A DNA stretch of 18,032 nucleotides from an uncultured Lachnospiraceae bacterium (GTDB taxonomy: Bacteria > Bacillota > Clostridia > Lachnospirales > Lachnospiraceae), in NCBI GenBank assembly GCA_910584945.1, contig CAJUDY010000055.1, positions 1-18,032 on the forward strand, read 5' to 3'. Shown piece by piece: positions 1-5,775 of the stretch (position 1 is its first letter; the number at the start of each line of letters is the position of its first letter). Under the pieces are notes generated by a model. That model made no database searches and was not told the origin of the DNA. It saw only the letters and a program-made list of their open reading frames with translations. The translations under genes were made by a program, and so were the position numbers.

Positions 1-327
1 GATACAAAATACGATTATGAAATCGATGCTTCCAACGGAACGGTGCTTGAAAAGAGTATTGAGCAGTTTCAGATCCAGACGAACCCGGCAGACAGTGCCA
101 TAAACAGCTCCAGTAATGATTATATTGGAGTCGACCGCGCGAAAGAGATTGCGCTAAACCATGCCCGGCTGAACGAATCAGATGTACAGTTTGCAAAAGC
201 AAAGCTGGAGAATGATGACGGTGAAGTGGAATATGAAATTGAATTCTATTCCGGCAGAACAGAGTACGACTATACGATTGATGCAGTTTCGGGGAATATT
301 ATCGAGTACGATATGGACTATGATTGA
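1..327 (+). CDS. PepSY-domain protein, 3' end only
   Basis: The reading frame is open from base 1 to a TGA at 325-327, so only the C-terminal 108 residues are present and the start lies outside the window. Two similar halves are visible. The first ends in YDYEIDASNGTVLE. The second begins with GVDRAKEIALNHA and runs through VEYEIEFYSG to YDYTIDAVSGNIIEYD. This is the PepSY pattern: an AKxIAL helix, a YEVEF-type strand and a Y-x-IDAxTGxIL strand. Proteins with tandem PepSY domains are usually secreted or membrane-bound and are thought to inhibit peptidases or bind at the cell surface. The signal peptide cannot be checked here. A perfect terminator follows 15 bp after the stop, so this gene ends its transcript. 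Family assignment is firm; the role is unknown. Confidence 0.85.
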   Translation, partial: DTKYDYEIDASNGTVLEKSIEQFQIQTNPADSAINSSSNDYIGVDRAKEIALNHARLNESDVQFAKAKLENDDGEVEYEIEFYSGRTEYDYTIDAVSGNIIEYDMDYD

Positions 328-342
328 ACAGGGAAGATGTAC

Positions 343-380
343 AGAGGGCTTAAAAGTAAAAGACTTTTAAGCCCTCTTTC
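343..380 (+). terminator. Rho-independent terminator after the PepSY gene
   Basis: A perfect 15-bp inverted repeat (AGAGGGCTTAAAAGT at 343-357 against ACTTTTAAGCCCTCT at 363-377) encloses a 5-nt loop. The U-tract after the stem is short (TCTTTC), so efficiency may be moderate. Because the stem is symmetrical it may also stop transcripts arriving from the convergent minus-strand gene at 434. Confidence 0.8.
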
Positions 381-433
381 TGCAGGTGCAGTTTTGGAGA
401 AAGGCAACTTTGCTGACACATAATAAGGGCTAA

Positions 434-1460
434 TTACTTCATGCATTCATTTACCCACGTAATGAAATTTGTTGTACTGTTTCCCGTACGCTCTGCCTTG
501 ACATGCTGTTGTCCCCATACGGTTGCAAAATCAACTGTTTCCACTCCGTCATAATTCTGAAGCGCAAGAGCAAGATTTCCCTCTGTTGTAAGAGAAGTGT
601 CACTCTGTGCAATGCCAGTACGGATTCTCCAGTGTTTTGCTGGTGTGCTGGTTCTATATCCTTCCTCGGATTCCAGCAGATAATAAAGAGGTGTATACAT
701 GTTTAATCTTTGAACCACGGTATATCCAACAGCATCTGTTTTTTGAAGATCCTCCTCAAAAGCAGAAGTATAGCTGCTTTCGAGCTCCTTCAATATATCA
801 GCAAGCAAAACATCAAAGTGGGCTCCGTTTCCATCTCTAGCTGCCTGACTGATAAATGCCATCCGCTGATGCTTCAAGAGTCAGAACATTTCCGTTTTCG
901 TCTTTTATTCCCGCTTGATTGATATAATCAGCAAAAGAAGCAGCCATCGCATCAGAAATCATCTGCTCCTCATCGGAAAGTCCGCTTCTTGTTACACCAA
1001 TCATCCATTCATAGGCTTCATCTGCACTGTCGAGATTCGTAATCGGACACCAGTCCATTGAACCGTAAACGGCATCACTGACACCCTGTACCGCACCGAT
1101 TTGTTCAAGATAAGGAGCGTAAATCTCACTGTCACCAGCTGCACCAACAAGGGCAGACTGCGCACCGCCGCCGCTCATACCGAATACGAATATTTTCTCC
1201 GCATCTCCGGGTGCAATATCATCTATATACCGCAGGTAGCGTATGGCAGCCTTGATATCTGTAACACCCGCCGGCGCACCCGCATCCCTTCCGCGACACC
1301 CCGCATGGACATATACGAAGCCGGCATCCATATACTTCGTAAGACTCGTATAGTCTGTCAATGCTGCTTGAGCCGAATAACCCGGCGTATCAATTTGACA
1401 TGTCGATTTTCTCCAAATTTGTGACCATGTTTCCGGAAGTCCTCGTTTCATCCGACGCAA
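434..1460 (-). pseudogene. Frameshifted, 5'-truncated tannase-like alpha/beta hydrolase
   Basis: Two minus-strand reading frames together give one degenerate alpha/beta hydrolase. The upstream part (1460 to 837) carries the nucleophile elbow in GMSGGGAQSA, preceded by HAGCRGRDAG, and later the signature SMDWCPITNLDSADEAYEW. It ends at a TAG (837-839). The downstream part, starting by 877 in another frame, carries KHWRIRTGIAQSDT and the probable catalytic histidine in VWGQQHVKAERTG. These motifs match the large tannase/feruloyl-esterase-like hydrolases of Clostridia, usually about 500 residues. Here about 330 residues remain. The N-terminal third is missing: recognisable homology begins only at TPGYSAQ, just inside 1460. 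The frame change lies between roughly 790 and 877. Both lesions argue that the gene is dead. No ribosome binding site suits the 1460 start. Family is fairly sure; exact substrate is not. Confidence 0.7.
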
Positions 1461-1688
1461 TACTTTCTGCCTGTGTTAAGTGCTGAGTTTGAGATTTACA
1501 GGAAGAAATATAGAAGTGCTGATAAACAATTTGACAGGTACTTTATTTTCATTGAGAGAGCAATTGACAAAGTGAAAGATAACGGATTTGGATTTTCTAT
1601 GGATGAGCCGGAAGCGCAACAGATTTTTGAGAGCATAAAATTTATATATATCTTGAATCGTTTTAAATCCTGTTGTATGATAGAAATC

Positions 1689-1759
1689 GGAGCATTGGTT
1701 TATTATGGTAGAACGCCTTTCGCTGAAAGGAGGTCCTGGTTCGATTCCAGGATGCTAAA
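1689..1759 (+). tRNA. tRNA-like sequence, probably a pseudo-tRNA
   Basis: This 71-nt stretch folds as a degenerate tRNA. Its acceptor strands are GGAGCAT (1689-1695) and ATGCTAA (1752-1758); five of seven pairs form and the outer two are G-A mismatches. The D-arm is GTTT/GAAC around a loop containing GGTA. The T-arm is perfect, CCTGG-TTCGATT-CCAGG (1735-1751), with the canonical GGTTCGATTCC box. The anticodon arm is abnormal: CCTTTC and GAAAGG pair across only GCT. If a 7-nt loop is forced, the nominal anticodon is GCT but the universal U33 is C. The variable region is about 3 nt, unlike a real tRNA-Ser. No CCA is encoded. It is therefore unlikely to be a normal decoding tRNA. It may be a decayed tRNA, an attachment-site relic or a tRNA mimic. 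Confidence 0.45.
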
Positions 1760-1801
1760 GGGCATTACGGCTGCAGTGTCTTTTGGCATCCTGAAATTTT
1801 T
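1748..1801 (+). terminator. Strong hairpin plus T-run just before the HEPN gene
   Basis: CAGGATGCTAAA (1748-1759) pairs with TTTGGCATCCTG (1782-1793), twelve pairs including one G-U, around a loop of about 22 nt. AAATTTTT follows and the HEPN-gene ATG comes 12 bp after the T-run. The left arm of this hairpin is the 3' half of the T-arm and acceptor of the tRNA-like element, so the two structures are mutually exclusive. It has the layout of a terminator or attenuator in a leader, but no regulatory function is shown. Confidence 0.4.
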
Positions 1802-1812
1802 AAAATCCTATT

Positions 1813-2523
1813 ATGGCTGAAGAGATATACAGAGCTTGCACATCGAATGTGAAAAATTTAAAAAAGCAAAGAAACCGGATATTGGCTTTGGTCAACCGGG
1901 CAATTCGCGAAAAGAACGACGCGGATTTGATTTCGCTGACAAAAATGTATGCGCTGCTTTATTCCGCCTATGCAGAAGTATCATTTCTAAAGCTTATCCA
2001 TACTCCCCAGGCATTTAGCGAGCCGGAAATTTCCCAAATAGGAGCTGGGCGTAATCTCGAGGAAAAGTGGGAAAAATGTTTTGAATTTGCTTTTAAAAAA
2101 CTTAATTTGGGCGCCAATCTGGGAGAAATCGCAAATAAAAAGCAGAAACTGAAAAGGATACTGACGGACTATATCATTGGTCCCAGTCAAATCAGAAATA
2201 AGGTGGCGCACGGACAGTGGATGGTTTGCTTAAATAACGACTGTACTCGGGTGAATCATGATGCAACACTGAAAATGCAGCAGTTGGACTTTGTCAAAAT
2301 CGACAGATATTTTTCGATATATGAAAAGTTTCAGCAATGCATTTTAGATTTGTCCGTATCACAGAAGACCCATTATCGTGATTATTATATAATCATAGCG
2401 GAGCTTGAAGAATACATTGATTCGACAAAGTCATGGTCGTTGGAGACAAAAAAGCAAAAGCTTTTGACGTCGAAAAAGTATCAACGCTATCGGAGCCAAA
2501 AATCGAACCAATTTACAAACTAA
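1813..2523 (+). CDS. Unrecognised protein with HEPN-type R-x4-H motif
   Basis: This 236-residue protein is predicted mostly helical and lysine-rich, with no signal peptide or membrane segment. Residues 128-133 read RNKVAH inside GPSQIRNKVAHGQWM. This is the R-N-x3-H (R-x4-H) arrangement found at the catalytic centre of HEPN ribonucleases and related RNA-binding helical bundles. It sits late in a helical domain, as in typical HEPN proteins. Known HEPN nucleases cut tRNA or mRNA as toxins or abortive-infection effectors; a role here is inference. The ATG at 1813 is the only possible in-frame start, because a TAA lies at 1801-1803, and it has no Shine-Dalgarno sequence. The last 28 residues are lysine/serine-rich and may be out-of-frame extension: the overlapping frame from 2433 looks more protein-like there. 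It could be an orphan toxin or a member of a decaying defence island. Confidence 0.55.
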   Translation: MAEEIYRACTSNVKNLKKQRNRILALVNRAIREKNDADLISLTKMYALLYSAYAEVSFLKLIHTPQAFSEPEISQIGAGRNLEEKWEKCFEFAFKKLNLGANLGEIANKKQKLKRILTDYIIGPSQIRNKVAHGQWMVCLNNDCTRVNHDATLKMQQLDFVKIDRYFSIYEKFQQCILDLSVSQKTHYRDYYIIIAELEEYIDSTKSWSLETKKQKLLTSKKYQRYRSQKSNQFTN

Positions 2524-2593
2524 GCTCTACCCGGCAAAAGAGGATTTATTTCTTGAAACAATCACAGACATACAAAGGAGGTTGCCAGAGAAG

Positions 2594-2931
2594 ATGATCG
2601 ACATAAACAGGAACAGCCGGACGAAAGAGGGCTTTGCACAGTCCATGAAAAGGCTTTTCCGGGAATACGACAGCAAGTCATTCCTCCACAATGTCAATAC
2701 GCCCGATTTTCAGTCTTTTGTAAAAAGCTGCCGGAAGAAACGTTTAAGAAAGTCAAGTTTGACAGTTTCGATTTTTTCAGACAGGTGATCCATGCCGCAG
2801 ACCTCGATCTGAAAATGGAAGAAGCACAGGCGTATGGGATTTTGAGCGGACTGCTGTCAACAATCAACGCAAAAGAAACGCTTTCCATCACTTGCGATTA
2901 TTTTATTCCTTTCGCAGTACAACGCTGCTGA
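2594..2931 (+). pseudogene. Unrecognised gene with a -1 frameshift in an A-run
   Basis: A strong ribosome binding site AAAGGAGG (2574-2581) stands 12 bp before ATG 2594, giving MIDINRNSRTKEGFAQSMK and onward. The frame fails at an A5 run (2722-2726). Restoring one A joins DFQSFVK to KLPEETFKKVKFDSFDFF, which continues through AYGILSGLLSTINAKE to a TGA at 2929-2931. The restored product is about 112 residues, soluble and charged; I do not recognise the family. The frame is also open upstream of the ATG back to 2468, with LYPAKEDLFLETITDIQ. The gene may therefore once have been longer, with a second frame change near 2520. The lesion could be a true mutation or a homopolymer sequencing error. 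Confidence 0.45.
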
Positions 2932-3124
2932 TAATGCTTATACTGCCCAATAACGTACAAGATTTTGACGGGAAAAGGATTCCTGCTGCCACCAGACCAG
3001 CGCCGACAATTAAGTTACAAGCCGCAGCCGTTTTTAACGTTTTCTTTTTCGGGTTGGGAAGCTCTACGGAAATTCTGAGTGTGTCATTCAGCTTTTCGCA
3101 AGCCTTATTTACTTCTCGAATCAT
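2903..3124 (-). CDS. Small membrane protein, unknown function
   Basis: The chosen start (ATG at 3124-3122) is preceded by AAGGGGGGC, a usable ribosome binding site; the in-frame extension further upstream has no such site. The 73-residue product has a charged N-terminal half (MIREVNKACEKLNDTLRI, then NPKKKTLK). Two hydrophobic stretches follow: about residues 34-51 (AACNLIVGAGLVAAGILF) and 56-70 (CTLLGSISIISSVVL). This is a helical-hairpin membrane protein with lysines before the first segment. It lies 40 bp downstream of the TOPRIM remnant on the same strand and overlaps the convergent frameshifted gene by 29 bp. I recognise no family. The ribosome binding site and hydrophobic pattern support it as real. 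Confidence 0.45.
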   Translation of the reverse strand: MIREVNKACEKLNDTLRISVELPNPKKKTLKTAAACNLIVGAGLVAAGILFPSKSCTLLGSISIISSVVLRKE

Positions 3125-3164
3125 TTTGCCCCCCTTAAAACAAATTCTGTCAAATAAATCTCCT

Positions 3165-3509
3165 TTACTCAAAAATATCTGCCACAAGGCTATCCACCAT
3201 AAAATCAAAAACGATTCTTATTCTTTCAAGGTTAGACAATATCACTCTATAGAAATTTTTTCCGTCCGTATCTTTATTCATGGATGTTCTGGGATCACTC
3301 ATATAATCTGCAATAATATTGTGTATAGATCGCTGATTAAAGTACTTATCCCCTATTAATTTAATAAATTTCTTATCTTTTTCAATGATACACTTACTTT
3401 TCAAAAATTTTTCAATACTTGGAATGGGCAAAAAACATTTAGGAAGATGATTATACTCCTGCTTTTTATTTATTTTATCTTTTATGTCTCCATCATAAAT
3501 AAAAAGATT
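3165..3509 (-). pseudogene. C-terminal remnant of an OLD-type TOPRIM nuclease
   Basis: The frame gives about 114 residues. It starts abruptly after consecutive in-frame TAA codons and no start codon or ribosome binding site is visible. Near its beginning are the TOPRIM-like acidic motif IYDGDI and then LPIPSIEKFLKSK. In OLD-family AAA/TOPRIM nucleases the D-x-D motif is likewise followed by an (L)P-x-x-S-I-E-x-(F/Y)-L element. The rest is charged and helical and ends in FDFMVDSLVADIFE. The ATPase half and the first TOPRIM motif are missing, and the DNA beyond 3509 is stop-filled. OLD-type nucleases often act in phage defence, which fits the neighbouring toxin genes. The assignment rests on short motifs only. 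Confidence 0.45.
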
Positions 3510-3793
3510 TTATTAAATATCTATGTGATGATATTTATAGTTATGTTGATATGAAGAGTTTTACTTCGTCTCTAACAGCATTATTGAAATGATAATAATG
3601 TAATTATTTACTACATAAATTGCCTGTAAATTTGCATAGATTTATAACGGATTACACAAATTGAGGATAAAAAACAAAAAATGAAAAAACATCGGAAAGT
3701 TTGAAATATTTGACGATCAAACTACTAATGTTCGAGTTATTTTACTAAGGGTTTACTAAGAATCAATTTTACCTATGATTGTCCTGATTTGTC
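3510..3793. other. AT-rich gene-free stretch before the toxin-antitoxin promoter
   Basis: No reading frame with a ribosome binding site is visible on either strand. The first part is probably stop-filled DNA of the decayed OLD-type gene. The remainder is very AT-rich. It contains a short direct repeat (TTACTAAG near 3743 and again near 3754) but no hairpin strong enough to call. Confidence 0.4.
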
Positions 3794-3822
3794 TTGATAG
3801 AATTCCATATTAGGCATATAAT
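3794..3822 (+). promoter_or_regulatory. Sigma-A promoter of the relB-PIN operon
   Basis: TTGATA (3794-3799) and a perfect TATAAT (3817-3822) are separated by exactly 17 bp. Transcription would begin near 3829, leaving a leader of about 50 nt before ATG 3878. Type II antitoxins of this class usually repress their own promoter; I do not see a clear operator palindrome overlapping it. Confidence 0.75.
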
Positions 3823-3877
3823 AGTAATATAAACAACTGCAAAACAACTACTATATGAATTGGAATAGAGGAATATT

Positions 3878-4177
3878 ATGGCAGAACAGGTATTGATTCA
3901 GTTTCGTGCAGATAAAGCATTAAAACAGGAAGTGACAGAAATTTACGAATCTCTTGGGATGGATTTACCCACGGCATTGCGTATGTTTATGAATAAAAGT
4001 AAAATGGTCAAGGGTGTTCCGTTTGATGTAAGGCTACCGGAAAATACGATTACAAGAGCTGAAGCAATGAGAGCTTTTGAGGATCTGCGGGCGCAAGCAA
4101 GTGATCTTCCGGAGATGACATTGGAAGAAATCAATGCAGAAATATCGGCGGCAAGAGCAGAAAGAAAAAAGAGGTAA
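3878..4177 (+). CDS. RelB/DinJ-family antitoxin
   Basis: This 99-residue protein has the RelB/DinJ layout. The N-terminal ribbon-helix-helix strand (VLIQFRADKALKQEV) leads into EIYESLGMDLPTALRMFM, the family's most recognisable motif, then KMVKGVPFDV. The C-terminal half is charged and helical (ITRAEAMRAFEDLRAQ onward), as expected for the toxin-binding tail. It should bind DNA as an autorepressor and neutralise the downstream toxin. AGAGGAA at 3867-3873 precedes the ATG, and a textbook promoter lies upstream. The toxin gene starts 4 bp after its stop. RelB/DinJ antitoxins are classically paired with RelE/YafQ toxins; here the partner is a PIN-domain protein. Confidence 0.9.
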   Translation: MAEQVLIQFRADKALKQEVTEIYESLGMDLPTALRMFMNKSKMVKGVPFDVRLPENTITRAEAMRAFEDLRAQASDLPEMTLEEINAEISAARAERKKR

Positions 4178-4181
4178 CAGC

Positions 4182-4610
4182 ATGACATATTATGCGGTAA
4201 TAGACACAAATGTATTTATATCTGCTCTTCTTTCAAAAAATAGTGATTCTGCGACGGTAAAAGTGTTGCGGGCAATTATTGATGGTAGGATTGTACCATT
4301 GTATCATAATGAGATTATGGCGGAGTATGATGAAGTGCTTCATAGAGGGAAGTTTCATTTTAAAGAAAAGTCTATACAGATGGTATTAACGGCGGTTAAG
4401 GAGTTTGGTGTGGAGGTTTTTCCGCAGCCTACGGGAGAAATCTTTGTTGATATGGATGATTTGATATTTTATGAGGTGGCTATGGAAAAGAGGGACGATG
4501 ATGCGTATTTAGTAATGGAGAATCAGAAACATTATCCGATTAGGGATTTTATTGTTACATCGGCGGAGATGATGGAAATTATACAAGAAGGGGAATATAC
4601 AGATGGATAA
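4182..4610 (+). CDS. PIN-domain toxin (putative ribonuclease) of a type II TA system
   Basis: This 142-residue protein belongs to the PIN-domain family of putative toxins. The first strand holds the invariant aspartate, D8 in VIDTNVFISAL. E44 in HNEIMAEYDEVL is the second acidic position. A late acidic cluster around D105-D107 (KRDDDAYLV) is followed by ENQKHYPIRDFIVTSAEM, matching the family's N-x-KH(F/Y)P and (I/V)-(V/L)-T/S-P/A-x-E/x ending. PIN toxins are metal-dependent endoribonucleases that act on tRNA, rRNA or mRNA. The start at 4182 is chosen because GAGG at 4171-4174 lies just before it, inside the end of relB. An earlier in-frame start at 4134 would overlap the antitoxin. Translation is probably coupled to relB. 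All key acidic residues are present, so the toxin looks intact. Confidence 0.88.
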   Translation: MTYYAVIDTNVFISALLSKNSDSATVKVLRAIIDGRIVPLYHNEIMAEYDEVLHRGKFHFKEKSIQMVLTAVKEFGVEVFPQPTGEIFVDMDDLIFYEVAMEKRDDDAYLVMENQKHYPIRDFIVTSAEMMEIIQEGEYTDG

Positions 4611-4622
4611 GCAGCAGTTTAC

Positions 4623-5105
4623 ATGAGCATACAAGAGGCAGACAATAATTCGTTGAGAATCGGCGCTGCAAATCGTATTGTACAACTTTTGCAAAAGCAG
4701 CGTTATAGTATTAATGAGAATAGTGCTAAACGATGGGTATGGGAGTTGTGCCAAAATGCAAAAGATGTCTGCAATTCCACTGGAAAAGTAAAAATATGTA
4801 TTGATTTTGATGAAGGACAAAGAAAGGTGTTTTTCAGACATAATGGTAAAGCCTTTTCAATGGATAATATATTGTCGCTTATAAATCAGACGTCTTCTAA
4901 GGATCGTAATGATGGTAGTGTGAGAAAAAGTGGAAAGTTTGGAACGGGATTTATTACCACTCATCTGTTATCAGAGGTAGTAAATATTTCAAGGATTCTT
5001 GAGGTTGGTTCTGAGTATTCTAAGTTCAATATTTCTTTAGACCGCAGGGGAAAAGAAAAAAATGAAATCATAGCTGCTATGGAAAAGGCTGTTAGGGCGT
5101 GTTGA
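4623..5105 (+). pseudogene. N-terminal fragment of a sacsin/HSP90-like ATPase, cut by an IS remnant
   Basis: The remaining 160 residues hold a GHKL-type ATP-binding domain. WELCQNAKDV supplies the N-box Glu and Asn (E41, N45). FRHNGKAFSMDNILSLINQ is the sacsin-type version of the Mg/adenine motif. GKFGTGFITTHLLSEVV (104-120) is the ATP lid. Proteins of this type are normally many hundreds of residues long, and relatives occur in anti-phage islands. Here the frame enters the left inverted repeat of a mobile element at 5095 and stops at once (last residues VRAC). Removing the element and one TA leaves only a few codons before TGA, so the rest of the gene has been lost. The start lies 12 bp after the PIN gene with only a weak GGA upstream, suggesting it was in the same operon. 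Confidence 0.75.
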
Positions 5106-5380
5106 ATAATGCATAAATCTGTTATAATCCATACTAAAGATCGGAAAATCCGGAGCAGCTTACTGTATTCCGCCAAAATCGAATACAGTCGAACTATGGG
5201 ATGTGGACTGGTGGCAGTATAAAGAGCGCAGCCGGGTGGAATGTTTTTTCAGAAGATCAAAAATTATCGTCGCATTGCCACACGGTACGATAAACTGGCA
5301 GTTCGATTTCTCGGTTTTGTACATCTGGTGTGTATTCTGATCTGGCTGATGTGACTGAATATGCATGATTCAACACGCCC
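5095..5380 (+). mobile_element. Miniature IS5-family derivative
   Basis: GGGCGTGTTGAATAATGCAT (5095-5114) is the reverse complement, with one mismatch in 20, of 5361-5380. TA flanks both ends (5093-5094 and 5381-5382), consistent with a 2-bp target duplication. The interior of about 246 bp encodes only the C-terminal end of a DDE transposase. The element is thus an internally deleted, non-autonomous copy that would need a transposase supplied elsewhere. It truncates the sacsin-like ATPase gene. Confidence 0.8.
5152..5354 (+). pseudogene. Transposase C-terminus, IS5-type, frameshifted
   Basis: The frame from 5152 reads GAAYCIPPKSNTVELW and then YKERSRVECF, which includes the Y-x-E-R-x-x-VE element carrying the last catalytic glutamate. 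At a run of six T (5243-5248) the frame must shift by one. It then continues as FQKIKNYRRIATRYDKLAVR and ends with CILIWLM and a TGA. This is the typical end of IS5-family transposases. The first two catalytic aspartates and the N-terminus are gone. Confidence 0.75.
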
Positions 5381-5383
5381 TAA

Positions 5384-5498
5384 GATTTTTACTAAAAATG
5401 GATGAAAAAATATACCAATTTATGCCACGATATGCTATGATAAGGCAGAAAACCGTCTGCTGCAAAAATATGTGAAAGCGGCATAAATACAGCATTTT
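5384..5498 (+). other. Short gene remnant downstream of the IS derivative
   Basis: No intact gene is visible. From 5406 to 5486 a frame reads IPIYATICYDKAENRLLQKY and ends in VKAA and TAA. It looks protein-like and is preceded by an in-frame TGA at 5403, so it may be the tail of a lost gene. Its frame matches that of the truncated ATPase once the IS derivative is removed. I do not recognise it. Confidence 0.3.
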
Positions 5499-5514
5499 AA
5501 GGAGTTTTAGCGTT

Positions 5515-5601
5515 ATGATAAAAATACTGTTTATCTGCCACGGCAGTATCTTGAAAAATCCCAGAAAAGCCCATAAAATCAATGATTGTACGGCTCAATG
5601 A
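5515..5601 (+). pseudogene. Decayed 5' end of a low-molecular-weight phosphatase gene
   Basis: AAGGAG (5499-5504) stands 10 bp before ATG 5515, followed by MIKILFICHGSILKNPRK and a stop after 28 codons. The intact phosphatase at 7787 begins MIKILFICHGNICRSPMS with the same ribosome binding site at the same spacing. Nucleotide similarity runs from the AAGGAG through TGCCACGGCA into the next codons. The active-site loop C-x5-R has lost its arginine here, so this copy is dead. It is either an old paralogue fragment or the original gene start left behind by an insertion. Confidence 0.6.
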
Positions 5602-5609
5602 GGTGTTTG

Positions 5610-5684
5610 CTACACCACTACTACACCATTTTTGAAAGAGCCTTGAAATGACATTCCGAAAATCCAAAATAGAATCCAAAATAG
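5610..5684. repeat. Two short direct repeats upstream of the AlbA_2 gene
   Basis: CTACACCA occurs at 5610-5617 and 5621-5628, an 11-bp period. AATCCAAAATAG occurs twice in perfect tandem at 5661-5672 and 5673-5684. They lie in the gene-poor stretch between the phosphatase remnant and the AlbA_2 gene. They could be recombination-site arms, operator repeats or slippage products; nothing decides between these. Confidence 0.5.
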
Positions 5685-5775
5685 ATTTTATAAGGATATA
5701 GTATTTTGTAGAGGATTTTGGTATGATATGAATTAAGCAGATACCGTCTGCCCAATTTGACTTGGAGGTGCGCTC

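Larger units (their letters stand above)
1473..1820 (+). pseudogene. Unrecognised open frame, probably a gene remnant
   Basis: A 115-codon frame starts at a GTG with no ribosome binding site, and the frame is open further upstream into the hydrolase remnant. The first 65 residues (for example EIYRKKYRSADKQFDRYF and SMDEPEAQQIFESIKF) look protein-like, with charged helix-like stretches. The rest runs through a tRNA-like sequence (1689-1759) and a hairpin (1748-1793), and reads like translated non-coding DNA. I recognise no family. The best reading is an internal fragment of an older gene up to about 1670, joined to non-coding sequence. It overlaps the start of the next gene by 8 bp, which is probably accidental. 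Confidence 0.3.

Noticed and set aside
1689..1759. Functional tRNA-Ser(GCT)
   Set aside because: The anticodon loop lacks U33, the anticodon stem favours a 3-nt loop, the outer acceptor pairs are mismatched and the long variable arm of bacterial tRNA-Ser is absent.
2433..2597. 54-codon gene whose stop overlaps the ATG at 2594
   Set aside because: The first 30 residues look protein-like but the rest does not, and no ribosome binding site precedes it. It is better explained as part of a decayed longer gene.
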